Positions 1 through 10,481 of a stretch of DNA of 64,000 nt are shown here, piece by piece. Source of the stretch: Mantamonas sphyraenae (Eukaryota; CRuMs; Mantamonadidae); the NCBI GenBank assembly GCA_026936335.1, contig JAPMXV010000052.1, positions 434,001-498,000 on the forward strand, read 5' to 3'. Both the position numbers and the translations under genes were made by a program. The notes beneath the pieces were generated by a model, which did no database searches, was not told where the DNA came from, and saw only the letters and a list, made by a program, of their open reading frames with translations. How positions within the stretch are numbered: position 1 is the stretch's first letter; each line of letters begins with the position of its first letter.

Positions 1-277
1 GTCGGCGTGCATCTCTTTCTTGCATCCTCTCCGATCGCTGCTCTTGCCGCCGAACACTCACCACCGTGGTGTTGTGGGGGTGACTGGACAGCGTGTTGGA
101 GATGTTCTTGAGCGGGACGCGAGGGGATGTTGCAGCGGATTCCTGATCACTCACCTCCGGGTTCTCGGACGCCACAGGCCGGCTCGTACGTGCAAATGCC
201 TCCTTCATCAACTGCAACCGTTTGCTGGGTGCACTGACATATTTGCGCGTGCGCTTCTTGCCAAACACGATGGACAT
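1..277 (-). CDS. Unknown protein, N-terminal part (runs off left edge)
   Basis: From an ATG at 277 the minus strand stays open for 92 codons to the window edge. The peptide begins MSIVFGKKRTRKYVSAPS and is rich in Lys, Arg and Ser, then Glu and Gln. I see no domain and do not recognise it. It lies 124 bp downstream of the formyltransferase stop on the same strand. A GTGAGT near 154 could be a splice donor, but the frame reads through it without a stop, so a single exon is the simpler reading. The basic start could be a nuclear localisation signal; that is inference only. Confidence 0.5.
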   Translation of the reverse strand, partial: MSIVFGKKRTRKYVSAPSKRLQLMKEAFARTSRPVASENPEVSDQESAATSPRVPLKNISNTLSSHPHNTTVVSVRRQEQRSERMQERDARR

Positions 278-401
278 GGGAGATCGATGTCTCGGGTGTT
301 TGTTTTGTCGCCGATGCGCTCCACATTGATGTCCAGTCCCCTTCCCAACGCAACACAACGCACTGCAGCACTGCAGCCTTTCCCAACATATTCCCACTCC
401 A

Positions 402-1696
402 TCAAAGCACTTGCTCGGGCGTCCAGTGCCTCTGCACGTGGTATCCGTTGGCAAACGTCTGAGCGTCGACCGCTTTTCGACCGGCCACTTGCAGCTTGCT
501 TACATGGAGCACCTGGTCGTCCGCACACTTGACCATGATGCCATTGCGTCCCTTCTCCAGCCAGAAACCTCCCGCCGGCACCTTGTCCATATCTTGATCC
601 AACCGCTCGCCGTCCAGCACGCCACGCATGTGGTGGAACAGGATGCGTTTGTCGTTCCACTCTGTGTACACCCCGACGTTCTCCGCCAACGCGCGGAAAC
701 GTCGAAGCAGATCAGCACCACCGCTGGCCGTAAAGTCCAGCTTGCCGTCGCTCTTCTTCACCTTGGGCGCATGGCATGCGTACTCCTCGTTCTGCTTAAA
801 CCGCTGCTCGTAGTAGACGTCAAACGTCTGCAGCGTCTTAATCAGTGCTTGTGCTCCCTGTTCAGCAAGAAGCTCCTCCAGGGATCTGTACATGATGCCC
901 TTTGGCACAGCCTGCTCGTGTCGTGCATCCTGTGTTAGCCTCACAGCATGGACAAGATGCATTCTTCGCTTTTGCTGTTGCTTACCCTTCTCTCTTGGTA
1001 CAGCACTTCGCCTGCATCGAAGCGTTCTGCGCGATGATGACACCGTGTGTCGTGTCAGCAAACAATCACGTGCACCTCCCACACAGTGCTTGAGGCGACC
1101 CAAACATGGCGCTTGTTGCACATGTTCAAGGCACGCGTCGCTGGTGTGGGCCTGCATACACACTTACGTGGGTCGAGGGTGATGATGGAGACCCCGGTCT
1201 CCTCGTCGCCGTTCAGCAGGGTGTGGTAGATGGGCGCTGGGCCGCGATAACGGGGCAGCAGGGACGGATGCATGTTGATGCCTTTCCAGGGGAGCTGGGC
1301 GAGCACAGCAGGCGGCACAAAATAGCCAAACGAGACGACGACGGCGAGGTCGAATCCCATGCTCCCTCCGCTGCCGCATACAAACGGGACATACCAGTCC
1401 TTAAATCCCTCCGAGGTCGCTGGCATGGAATGCACCGTCAATCCCATCGACAGGGCCTCCACTTTGAGATGGCCTACGCTCATGCGCATGCCTCTGCCCT
1501 TGGGTTTGTCCTGCGGGCAAACGACCTCCAAGCGCCCCACCACTCCCCTCGCTCGCTGCTGCTCCGCATGCAGTGCTCGAAGCGACGCCGCACTCACGTT
1601 GTCCGACCCAAAGAACAGGACGTTCCACTTGGACGGCGTGTGCTTGGCAAACGAGTCCAACTCCATGCGGCACGTCCGCGTGCCGCGTGCAAACAT
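402..1696 (-). CDS. MTFMT: Methionyl-tRNA formyltransferase, probably organellar (2 exons)
   Basis: Formylates initiator Met-tRNA for organellar translation. Exon 1 (1696-1160) carries the N-terminal fold (WNVLFFGSDNVSAASL) and the hallmark NMHPSLLPRYRGPAP, with the catalytic Asn and His, then TGVSIITLDPRK. Exon 2 (929-402) begins DARHEQAVP, whose Asp matches the catalytic Asp of the family, and ends with the C-terminal tRNA-binding domain (KLDF, NGYHV). The intron 930-1159 uses donor GTATGC and acceptor CAG in phase 0; this restores the expected protein, whereas the nearby GTAAGT donor gives the wrong frame. The product is about 354 aa, normal for the family. The chosen start, MFARGTRTCRM, looks like a mitochondrial presequence. 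The frame is open further upstream, so an extra 5' exon is possible. Confidence 0.85.
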
Positions 1697-2151
1697 CCCT
1701 TGCCTCGAAAAAAAGCTTTTGTTTTTGTGATGCACACTGTATTTTGCAAATGAGTGCGCGCAAGCGCAGCGAGTACACACAGAGCTTGTAGTGTCAGTGA
1801 CTGCATGTGTGTGGGTTTGCGCACAGACTTGACTTACCATTATGCTTCGTCCCAATGGTGGACATGCGCGTGCGCCCGCGTGTTCGCGGGCGCACGCGCA
1901 TGTCCACCGCGTCTCCGCTTGGGACTCACGATTTCTTATCTTGCGCGGAATGAAGACCGCCCAGAAGTGGACCATGATGTTTCCATCACGGCCTGATGAT
2001 TTCCTCCGATGATGGCCAGGGTGCTTTGTCCCTCGACCCCATTTGTTCCCCCATTTTCGTCGATCGCCGTTCAGCTTTTTCCACCTGTGGGTCGCGCTCG
2101 CTGATGCGCGACAACTCGCATCGTTTCTCGCCATTCCTCAATGTCACCTCT
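1697..2151. other. Intergenic region holding Fanzor 3' flank and formyltransferase 5' flank
   Basis: This stretch has no convincing coding exon apart from minus-strand open frames that lack homology. It contains the hairpin at 1849-1925. A good minus-strand splice donor (GGTAAGTC, near 1836-1843) could mean a noncoding or short coding 5' exon of the formyltransferase gene. In known Fanzor loci the guide RNA overlaps the end of the nuclease gene and its 3' flank, so this is where one would be expected. No matching TIR pair was found here. Confidence 0.5.
1849..1925. repeat. Long near-perfect hairpin (24-bp + 7-bp stems)
   Basis: Bases 1857-1880 are the exact reverse complement of 1885-1908, separated by a 4-nt loop (TGTT): a perfect 24-bp, very GC-rich stem. 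After an asymmetric internal loop (1 nt versus 10 nt), GTCCCAA at 1849-1855 pairs with TTGGGAC at 1919-1925. The structure lies about 227 bp beyond the stop of the Fanzor gene and 153-229 bp before the formyltransferase start, both read from the minus strand. It could be part of a Fanzor guide RNA, an element end, a foldback insertion or a leader structure. The sequence alone does not decide between these. Confidence 0.9.
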
Positions 2152-4643
2152 TCACTCTGGCTCCTGCAGTTTGCTCCTGTTTGCCTGCAACACTCCAGCC
2201 GTAGCTTGAATGTCCCGCAGTCGCTTCCGTCCGCACTTGCCGCACTTGAATTCCTTCGCTGCTCCCACTGTGTTCACATACCCGCACGCACTGCATGTGC
2301 GTGTCGTCCACGCTTCATCGGCGATGACCATAAAACAGCCATGCTCTGCGGCCCTCTGCTTGACGATCTGCAGCAGCTGATAGTGTGCAGCATTCTCCAT
2401 CATGCGCACCGCGGGTTTGCGCAACGTACGCCGCTTGCCCTTGGAATTCACTTTGCGCACGAGCTTGGCCACACGCAGATGAGGATACAGCAGAGTGTTG
2501 GTGTTCTTGGTGAGCTCGTCAGCGATGTGGTAGTGAATTGCCTTGCGTTTGGCCTTCTTGCGCTTCTCCAGCTTGTGATACTTGCGGCGCAGCCTTGCGA
2601 GTGAAGGTGTTCCACCTCTGTTCTCGATGCGCTCGCGGATGGCCTCTTTGCGCTTCTTCTTGGTGAGGGCGCGTACTCGCTTGGTGCTCCTCTCTCCCTT
2701 TCTGTCTCGTTTCCATCCAGGATGTCTCTTGTCCATTGCACTCTGGATGGCGCTCATCGGCCGATCGAACCGTTGCATCAGCTTCTCGTGGTTGTGCCCG
2801 AGCAGCAACACCTCACCCGCCGTGCTCATGGCCGTGATGAGGGTCCTTCCTCCCGGATCTGCTGCCTTCACGTTGTGGACATCCAACTTCTTGATGGCTT
2901 TGACTTTGACCTCGTAGCACAGCTTCAGCTTGAACTCGTGCAAGTAGCGGTCGTACATGATCCTGACATCGTACCGGGGCTTCCACCTTGCTTTGCCAGA
3001 GTACTCAAACATGCTGGGGAACTTCAAGCCGCGTGCGTCGTGTGTTCCAAGTGGCATCACACTGGCGAAACCGGTCGTTGAGAAGACTGTGACGTGCGAG
3101 ATGCGTGTGAATCTCTGCTTTCCCTTCTTGCTCGCAAAGAACTGGAACAGGTGTGCCTGGAGCGACACACTCTGCTGCCGTTGGTTCCTATTGCGCGTTC
3201 GCAACTTGGGCCACCTGTTCGTCTTCTGGTAGGTATCCCATGCCCGTTTCACTGTCTGTCGAGCCTCTCGAACCCCGTTCCAGAATGGTGTTCTGGGGAA
3301 CTTCAGGTGGCGTGGCATCAACAGCTCGTCCAGTGTGGCCTTGCGCTCCCTCAACTTCAGCGCGTTGGCCGCAAGCTCATTCCCGTCGTTGCTCCACTTC
3401 TCAAGTCGTTCCGGTGAGTACGTGGCCATTATGACCAAGTTGTAACCGTAGCGAGCAGATTCGAACAGACTGTGTAGGAAGCGACGTTGGACTGGCCTCG
3501 GCCGAAAGTTCAACGTTCTGGAACGAAAACGCCTGTTGCTCATTAGATGTGTGTCTTTTGGCAGTTGTTCCAGGTGCTTGCGTTCCAGTCCATCGTCTTT
3601 GAGGTCGTCCGGAATGTCACTGAGCATGTGCTCACTCAGTGCTGCCTGATCGACCTTGAACGGGATGCGCATCGTCTCATCCGGGGGCAACGTGTCCACG
3701 TTCTTGGGCAGCGTAGTTGGTAGGCGCTGGTAGGCACTTGCGAGAGACTCAGTGAATAGCTTTCCAAGCTTGGAATGCTGCTGGCGTTGTTGGTCGTTGT
3801 GCCGCGCAAGCAATGCAGCAACGCCTTCGACCCCAGCCGAAAGCAGGGCCTCGGCAAGGGCGACGGCTTCCTCCACCTCTGTATCGGTCTTTGCGGAGGC
3901 GAGCAGTTTTTCGAGGTTGTCAATAGGGTCGGCAGCTCCGTCTAGGGCGTCTGCGGCAGAGGAGTTGGTGGGTGAGTGGGCGCTAGGGAAGATGCTAAAG
4001 ATGCTGACAGCCGCTGAAGCCCTCTGCAAAGCAGCCAACACATTTACAACACACACACACACACGTACCTTCGTCTTGGGCGTCCTTGTCTGCCTGCCTG
4101 CGCTTCGACTGCTTCGAATCTGTTTTTTTTGTTGTTTCGTTGCTGTGTTGGCTTCAGCTTGCACACATACGGACGCACAGAAAACACTTACCTTTGCCCT
4201 TGCCCTTGCCCTTGCCCTTGCCCTTGCCCTTGCCCTTGCCCTTGCCCTTCTTGAACTGAGCTGCGCGCTCCAGCTGTTTGTGGTTGCGCTTGCGTCGCCG
4301 TTTCCCCTCCCCTTGTGGACGTGTGCTTGGCCCTTTTTCCTTGCGATCCTTGTTGTACGACGCCGCTTTGGTGGCTGGTTTCTCCGTGAGCGTAGAGAGC
4401 AGCTCCCTTTCTTCCTCGTCCAGGAGTCTCGTCTTGTACTGGAGCCCCATGCGACGTGAGCCCGCGCGGGACTCGCTGGTAAGGTCCTCGAGGACGTCTT
4501 CTTCTGGGACGAACTCGTCGCCATCGTGGCTACCAGCGTCACTCGCCGAGTAGGGCGTCGAAGACGAGGTGTTCTCCATCTCCACGGACATGTTGATGTT
4601 TGACGAGGAGGATGCAGACAAGGAGGAGGAGGAGGAGGATGCA

Positions 4644-4686
<43 letters not shown>

Positions 4687-5116
4687 TCGTCGAGGTCTGC
4701 TCTATCTCCACGGACATGTTGCTGCTTGAGGTGGAGGATGCAGACGACGAGGAAGACGCACTCTGCGTCTCGAGTTGTATCTCGTCGCACGTGGGCGAAG
4801 AACGGGCGGAGGAGACGTTGAAGACCGTTTCGGATTCCGCCCGCGCACGCTTCGACGCGTCGTCGGCGCTTGCGCTGCTGCTACGGCGCCGTTTGGACTT
4901 CTCTTTCTTCACCTGCCTGGCATAGCGTGCTTCATCCCTTCGCTGGCGACGGTTGGACCGTACGCACCTTTGGGGCGCATGACCACTTTGAAACTGCGCA
5001 GGTGGCGATTCCGACTGCTCCCTGTTGCCTTCAGAGTTTAAGCGAGGGCGCAGGACAATGAGAAACCAGATCACAATGAGAATGATGTGGAAGTGGTTCT
5101 TCATGGGCACTTTCAT
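2152..5116 (-). CDS. Fanzor (eukaryotic TnpB-like) RNA-guided nuclease, 3 exons
   Basis: About 924 aa from exons 5116-4192, 4119-4069 and 3950-2152; introns of 72 and 118 nt fit in phase 1. Exon 1 encodes a basic stretch (SNRRQRRDEARYARQVKKEK), a long Ser-rich linker and a (Gly-Lys)n run. Exon 3 holds the TnpB fold. RuvC-I Asp is in ADPGGRTLITAMS (codon 2859-2857). A Glu in ADEAWTTRTCSACGY (codon 2316-2314) directly precedes the zinc ribbon (CSAC...CGKC). RuvC-III Asp is in RDIQATAGV (codon 2214-2212). The usual RuvC-II site reads LLYPHLRVAKL without an acid, the rearranged site reported for Fanzors. All catalytic and zinc residues are present. The start is uncertain: M at 5116 or 5104 precedes a hydrophobic segment (HIILIVIWFLIVL) unusual for a nuclear protein. 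Confidence 0.85.
4196..4251. repeat. Hexanucleotide repeat CCCTTG, encodes (Lys-Gly)n
   Basis: About nine tandem copies of CCCTTG on the plus strand. On the minus strand they read as alternating Gly-Lys codons at the very end of Fanzor exon 1, abutting the splice donor at 4191. They give the nuclease a strongly basic spacer before its conserved half. Confidence 0.9.
4624..4687. repeat. Trinucleotide GAC/GAG repeats encoding poly-Ser
   Basis: A run of GAC and GAG triplets on the plus strand reads as poly-Ser (about 25 residues, with an Ala) in the Fanzor N-terminal region on the minus strand. It lies between two near-identical blocks containing NMSVE, suggesting local duplication within the linker. 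Confidence 0.85.
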
Positions 5117-5380
5117 TGGCTCTCGTGTCGCCTTGGAACAAGGTGATTGGTGCTCAAGCGTTGCATCAGTTTGCCATGAACCGAGAGGCAGGAAACACGA
5201 AGGATGCGTTGTATCAACGTCAAAGGATGTGTGACAAGAGATTATGGCAATGGCGCTTGCTTTCATGCTCCGAGTGAGGCGCCTAACTTCCGCACGCACC
5301 CAATTGAAAACCCCTGTACGTGTGCGCACGTCAACTGCCACCCCATCCTGGTCTCCATCCCGCTGCAGGTAGCCCTCCTT

Positions 5381-6385
5381 TCATTGTGACCCTTCCTTGG
5401 CCCCACCCACGTCACTGACGCGCCCGATGCTGCTCAAAATCTCCGCACTCCGTTTCACGTTCCCGGCCCCTTCCAGCAGTGTTTTGATGGCCGATGCTGC
5501 GTTCTCGCTTAGGCTCTGCATCATTTTCGACGCTTCTGCGGCCTGACCGCTCACCAGCTCAAACTGGCCCTTCCAGTAAGCTGCTGAGCGTTCGCTCGCC
5601 ACAAGCTGCGCCTGCTGCGTCTGCATCTTGCTCTCGATGGCATCTACCATCGCCATCATTTCCCGGGACTCTGCTTCCTCCTTTTCTTGCAGCTCTTTAA
5701 CCTCTGCCTCCAGTTTCAGGTTCTTTGCCTCGGCAGCGGCCAGCGCCTGCCTCGCTTGCACCAACTCCGCTTTCTGCTGCGTGATTTCGGCCTGCAACAC
5801 TGCCATTAGCCGCTCGTGCGCTGACTTTCGCATCGTTTCTGCCTTCCCCTCATCTGAAGAGCTCGAAAACGAGTCCGAGTCAAAACTGGGGCGTGTCGGT
5901 GCACGTTGACCTGCGGCTCCCGCTGTCCCGTCCTCCTCCTCTTCGTCCCACGACGATTCGGAATCCTCATCGTTGTCCTGGCCCACGGGATTATCTGCAG
6001 TGCTGCTGTGGAGAACCGCAGCCGTGTCCTCCTGTGGCCCACGTTGTACTTGCGTCGTCGTAGTCTGCTTGGCGAATCGCGAAAAGCTAAACTCGTTGCT
6101 GCCCTGGTCGTCGTCCCCTTTATCGACGTCGTGCCGGGTGCGAACCTCCTTACTGTGTCCCTTTCGACTCTGTTTGCTGCTCTTTTTGCTCCTTTTCTCT
6201 CCTTTCCTCTTGCTCGTGTCCTCTGCAAAGATGTCCGGCAGCTCCACCTTCCCCTGCCTTCCCTTGCTCTTGCTCGCCCCTGAGGTGGTGTTCCGCTGCC
6301 CCTTGCTCTTGCCCTTGTTCAGAGCCAATTTGATGGAAAACTCATTTTCGGAGTCGGCATCGTCACCGTCCCAGGAACTGCACAT
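5381..6385 (-). CDS. ENTR1: ENTR1/SDCCAG3-like endosomal trafficking coiled-coil protein
   Basis: A single exon of 334 aa from the ATG at 6385; the frame extends upstream to a GTG only. The N-terminal half is charged and Ser/Lys-rich and contains NEFSFSRFAKQ, like the NPFSFREFLK motif of animal ENTR1. The C-terminal half is a coiled coil (ERLMAVLQAEITQQKAEL onwards). It ends SAIKTLLEGAGNVKRSAEIL-SSIGRVSDV, which parallels the conserved ENTR1 tail (ASIKQLVSGAETLNLVAEIL followed by KSIDRISEV), as I remember it. Animal ENTR1 acts on recycling endosomes and cilium formation. The gene is divergent from the TARBP1 homologue, with 35 bp between start codons. Confidence 0.75.
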   Translation of the reverse strand: MCSSWDGDDADSENEFSIKLALNKGKSKGQRNTTSGASKSKGRQGKVELPDIFAEDTSKRKGEKRSKKSSKQSRKGHSKEVRTRHDVDKGDDDQGSNEFSFSRFAKQTTTTQVQRGPQEDTAAVLHSSTADNPVGQDNDEDSESSWDEEEEDGTAGAAGQRAPTRPSFDSDSFSSSSDEGKAETMRKSAHERLMAVLQAEITQQKAELVQARQALAAAEAKNLKLEAEVKELQEKEEAESREMMAMVDAIESKMQTQQAQLVASERSAAYWKGQFELVSGQAAEASKMMQSLSENAASAIKTLLEGAGNVKRSAEILSSIGRVSDVGGAKEGSQ

Positions 6386-6420
6386 TCGTTTCCAGTGAGG
6401 TTGGCTCCGGGCTCGCACGC

Positions 6421-9400
6421 ATGCCCACCTCAACACACGCCTTCCCTTTGCCCATGGACTCGGCTTCCGTTGTCGCTCTGTTTCCGCAAGATGCCATCGA
6501 GTCCCTGGTGAGCCGCACCGTGGACGAGCTGGAGACTGTGCAGCAGCTCAAGGTGCTTTTGCAGCTCCTGCCAGCTCTGAACGGCAGCCCAGACCCTTCG
6601 ATTGTCGACCAACTGCTCCTCAAGCTGCCCAAATTTCTGTGTGCCGACCCGCCCGTGGCCGAGGCGGTCGACTTGGCTGTACTGTTGCCCGTGGACGCGG
6701 TGACGAGCGTCGTGGAGCCTCTGCTTCCTGACCACCCGCTCCTCTTGCCTCTGGGCGTGGACCTGTCGCTCCACGACCGCGTCTTTGAGCTTGCGCTAGA
6801 CGTATTGTGTGACGACGACACCCCTGTGGCTGTACAAGCAGACGTGTTGGCGTGTGCTGTGCGGCGGATCTCGCCACTGCCACCGCAGCGTGTTGAACAG
6901 CTCTTTGCAGTGTGTCTGGAGCAGGAAAACCACATGATCCTGTGTCAATTTCTGGGCGAATTCAAAGCAACCATGGATCTGAACAGCAGCATCGAGCTGT
7001 GGGCCATGTTGTGGCGAGGCGCTGTGGCTCGTGATCGTTTGGTCCGCAAACGTGCCGTATATGCCATCCGCCACGTCGCAGGCGAACAAAACCGAACAGT
7101 GCAGGTGCTAACGACAATGCTGGAGACGCTGGACGAGCGCACGGTGCATCTTGTGCACGAGCTGTGGCCAACGGTCGAGGATCTCATTCTTTCGGGGGCC
7201 GTCAGTGTGCCCTGGCTTTCCGTGATTGTGCGAGCGTGTCTGCAGCTGGGTCCTCGCAGGAATCGTCGCTTCCTGGCCAGTCGTCTGTGGAGCATGTCCC
7301 TGCCCCAACTCGAGGAGCAGGTGTTTTTCGACGATTTGTGGCCCACGATGAGCGACGTGCACCAGCGCGATGTGAAGCAGTGTGGTCGCTTCGTGTTGGA
7401 GTATGCATTGGCACGCGATGACATTGGTGCGTTTGTGCGTGCCTACCTGCTCAAACTCAGTCGTGACCGAGGTCTCCGCTTTGAAGCGGCTGTGGTGCAC
7501 ATCACGGTGCTCCATCATCTCTGCTGGGACACAGACGTGTTTGCCAGCGAGGCACCTGTGCGTGCGTCCCACGTCGACGAGTTTCGCGCTCTGCTCACCT
7601 TTGCCCGCGACAAACTGCATTTCCAGGTCAGCGGCAGCACGCGGTACGGCGTCAGCGAACCCGCGCAATTGCAATTGCTTGCGTGCGTGCCACGGCTTGT
7701 CGATGTGCGCGACGTCGATGTGAACCGCGTCGCCTCTCTCTTGGCTGTGTTTCCGCGTGCCACAGAACCCACACTACATGACGACATGGCTCGCTTCCTC
7801 GACGAAGCATGTGTGTTTGACGCACAGCGACTGGCAGACGTGGAAAATCCCGAACATTTGCAGGTGTTGCTGCACTACGCCACCTCGGAGCAGGAAGAGC
7901 TGATCCAAGAGGTCCTGGATCCACATTGGCAGCGGCTGGACTCGACCACAGCTCTGCACACAATCACGTGCGTGCAGGCAGGCAGCCACTTTTCCGAACG
8001 GCTGCAAGCATGCGCAGAGGAGGTTGTGGGCCGTGCCAGCGAGCAGGGGGCTCGACTGGATATGGAACACGCCGCGTTTCTGGCCATGGCATTGTCGCAC
8101 GCTCCTGATCACTATCGTGAGCGCGTCGAAGAGCAGCTCGTCGCTCAATGGGTCCAAACCACCGATGGAGACATCCCGTCTGAAGCCATGCTGACAGTTG
8201 CGTGTGCTGTGGCTCCGATGAGCACGCAGCCAGACACGTTGCTGGAGTTTCTTCAGCGAGGCATCTCAGGGCGGCAGAGCAGCACCGCCGTGTCGCTGCG
8301 ATGGGAAGCGCTGGCCAGGCTTGAACCAGACGTGGAGCAGGTGTTGGATCACGCCATGGCTGCGCTGGAGGGTGCACAATGGCACTCCTTTGAAGCCGTG
8401 CTGCGATGCGTGCAATCGCTGTTGCCTCGTGCATCATCCGATCAGGCTGCGCTTGTCCTTCACCATGCGTGGCGCTGTGCCCTGAGCATGCAGTCCCACA
8501 GGCACGCCGTGCTGGCCTCTACCGTGGCCGTCCTCTTCACCGAATCCATTGCCCTCGCGCACCCGCAGCTGCTGTTTGAGCTCGCTGTCGAGGTCATCGC
8601 AGTCGCTGCCTCCATGTTGGGACTCATGAACTACTGGGTCGATGCCATGGTGCGCATCTGGAGGCAACACCCGGAGCTGATGGATGCCTACGCCGAGCAG
8701 CTGTATCAGGCGCTAGTGTGGGCCCCTGAGCGAGCGGCAGCCGAACAGCTCAAAGTCAGCGACGACGTCGAACGCGTGCTCTCGGAAGGCATGGGCCTGT
8801 CCGATCAAGACTATTTTGTGCGCGTGCAGGTGCTGGGTCTTGCTTACGACCAGGTGGGCTCTGACGACGTGTGGACACAGGTCGTCCTCCGATTGCTCAG
8901 CGTCCAGCAGGACCACGAGGATGCACGCGTGGCTCAGGATGGCCATGTGGAGTATCTTGTCAACTCTGCTGCACATCTCCAAAGAATACGTCATTGGATT
9001 GCCCTGAGCACGCTCAAGGGCCGAGTGCAGAACGAGGACGCTGCCACACAAGCCTTTGTCCTCCTGTGGCAGTGCATGGGTCATTTCAACCACGCCTCAG
9101 TGCGTATCTACCAGGAAGACGTGGCGTTGGCCCTTTTGGCACGTTTCCCACACTCCCTGATCCCAGAGTTTGCCACCCGTGTGCTTGCCGACGCCAGCGC
9201 CGACGACACCAGCGAGCAATCCTCAGGCACCGCCATGGCTGGGCTGGTCATTGCGGGAAATCTGATGCTCAGCGATGTGGAAGGTTCCCATCAGTTGCTG
9301 CCTCATGTCGTGGGTTTCATCACGAGCGACCATCGCACATTGCGTCCGTTGGCCCAGCGCGTTGTGCTTCACCTCGCCGATCGTGGCCTGCTGCAAGTTG

Positions 9401-10296
9401 ACAACGACGGTGCTATGGGGCATGTGCTGGCTCACATGCGCGCCACGGCTGCAGAGCTCCAAGGTCCAAGCCACGTCGACCACTTTGTCATGCACGTTGG
9501 CGACGACGTCGACTTTGTCGCCCTCATGGACCGTTGGTTGCGAGTGAACAACCCGAAGCCCAAGGAACACGTGCGTGCTGCCATCATGGAGTGTGTGTGC
9601 TCATGGAGGGCGCCTTCCGAGACGAAGGACACCTCTGCGTCAACACCGGCCGCCTCGTCATCCTCCTCGGGGGCCACCGCCCCACAGCCGGCTCTCAACT
9701 TTCAGACAAAGGTGCGCCCTCTTTTGGAGATGAGTCTGGAGGATGCCAGGTTCCACGAGGGAGCACAGCGGAACAGGGAAGCGCGCAACACCAGTGGGCT
9801 GATTGTGGTTGCCTCGTTGATCCAAAAGGTGCCCAATCTGGCTGGCATGACACGTACCAGCGAAATCCTCGGCGTTCGTGCTTTGGTGCTCCACGATCTG
9901 TCTGTGACGCGCAAGAAGGACTTTTCCATCATGAGTGTGACCTCGGAGCAGTGGGTGGACCTGTGGCAAGTTGCCGAGCAGGACCTGTGTGATTGGCTGC
10001 ACATGATGAAGCGCACGCAAGGGTACACCGTGTGTGCTGTCGAGCAAAGCATGGACAGTGTCATGCTTGGCAGCCCCGAGTGTCTGCTCGACGACAAGAC
10101 CATCCTCGTCATGGGCAAGGAAAAGGAGGGCGTCCCTGTGGACGTCCTTGCTGCCGTTGACGTCTGCATCGAAATCCCTCAATTTGGCGTCGTTCGAAGC
10201 CTCAACGTCCACGTGGCTGCCAGTGTGGTCATGTGGGAGTACACGCGCAGCCGCGTCGACTCTCTTCGTTCTTCAGCGGCCGATTCGCTCGCATGA
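6421..10296 (+). CDS. TARBP1: tRNA (guanosine-2'-O)-methyltransferase, TARBP1/Trm3 family
   Basis: An intronless gene of 1,291 aa. The first ~1,100 residues are helical-repeat-like with no obvious motif, as in TARBP1/Trm3. The last ~170 residues form the SPOUT (SpoU) methyltransferase domain: [38 protein letters not shown] and the knot motif [19 protein letters not shown]. The family methylates the 2'-OH of G18 in tRNA using S-adenosylmethionine. Length is close to yeast Trm3 and shorter than human TARBP1. The start is the first ATG after the upstream divergent gene; M at 6454 is an alternative. The promoter must be very short or shared with ENTR1. Confidence 0.9.
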   Translation: MPTSTHAFPLPMDSASVVALFPQDAIESLVSRTVDELETVQQLKVLLQLLPALNGSPDPSIVDQLLLKLPKFLCADPPVAEAVDLAVLLPVDAVTSVVEPLLPDHPLLLPLGVDLSLHDRVFELALDVLCDDDTPVAVQADVLACAVRRISPLPPQRVEQLFAVCLEQENHMILCQFLGEFKATMDLNSSIELWAMLWRGAVARDRLVRKRAVYAIRHVAGEQNRTVQVLTTMLETLDERTVHLVHELWPTVEDLILSGAVSVPWLSVIVRACLQLGPRRNRRFLASRLWSMSLPQLEEQVFFDDLWPTMSDVHQRDVKQCGRFVLEYALARDDIGAFVRAYLLKLSRDRGLRFEAAVVHITVLHHLCWDTDVFASEAPVRASHVDEFRALLTFARDKLHFQVSGSTRYGVSEPAQLQLLACVPRLVDVRDVDVNRVASLLAVFPRATEPTLHDDMARFLDEACVFDAQRLADVENPEHLQVLLHYATSEQEELIQEVLDPHWQRLDSTTALHTITCVQAGSHFSERLQACAEEVVGRASEQGARLDMEHAAFLAMALSHAPDHYRERVEEQLVAQWVQTTDGDIPSEAMLTVACAVAPMSTQPDTLLEFLQRGISGRQSSTAVSLRWEALARLEPDVEQVLDHAMAALEGAQWHSFEAVLRCVQSLLPRASSDQAALVLHHAWRCALSMQSHRHAVLASTVAVLFTESIALAHPQLLFELAVEVIAVAASMLGLMNYWVDAMVRIWRQHPELMDAYAEQLYQALVWAPERAAAEQLKVSDDVERVLSEGMGLSDQDYFVRVQVLGLAYDQVGSDDVWTQVVLRLLSVQQDHEDARVAQDGHVEYLVNSAAHLQRIRHWIALSTLKGRVQNEDAATQAFVLLWQCMGHFNHASVRIYQEDVALALLARFPHSLIPEFATRVLADASADDTSEQSSGTAMAGLVIAGNLMLSDVEGSHQLLPHVVGFITSDHRTLRPLAQRVVLHLADRGLLQVDNDGAMGHVLAHMRATAAELQGPSHVDHFVMHVGDDVDFVALMDRWLRVNNPKPKEHVRAAIMECVCSWRAPSETKDTSASTPAASSSSSGATAPQPALNFQTKVRPLLEMSLEDARFHEGAQRNREARNTSGLIVVASLIQKVPNLAGMTRTSEILGVRALVLHDLSVTRKKDFSIMSVTSEQWVDLWQVAEQDLCDWLHMMKRTQGYTVCAVEQSMDSVMLGSPECLLDDKTILVMGKEKEGVPVDVLAAVDVCIEIPQFGVVRSLNVHVAASVVMWEYTRSRVDSLRSSAADSLA

Positions 10297-10481
10297 CCAT
10301 CACAAATTCCAAAAAAAGGTTGGCCCCATCACCTCCACACTGCTGTTCCCTTTTTCATCTTCCATCCTCCTGCACACACTCTCCCTCGCTGCCCATTCTG
10401 TTTGCCCCTGTGCCGGCTCCTGGAACGTTTCCGGAAAGTTGCAATCCGCTCACCCTTCCTCGCGCCCCCTTACGGCCACAG

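Noticed and set aside
1161-1167. GTAAGTG as the donor of the formyltransferase intron
   Set aside because: It leaves phase 1 and no acceptor restores the protein; the GTATGC donor at 1159 with the CAG ending at 930 does.
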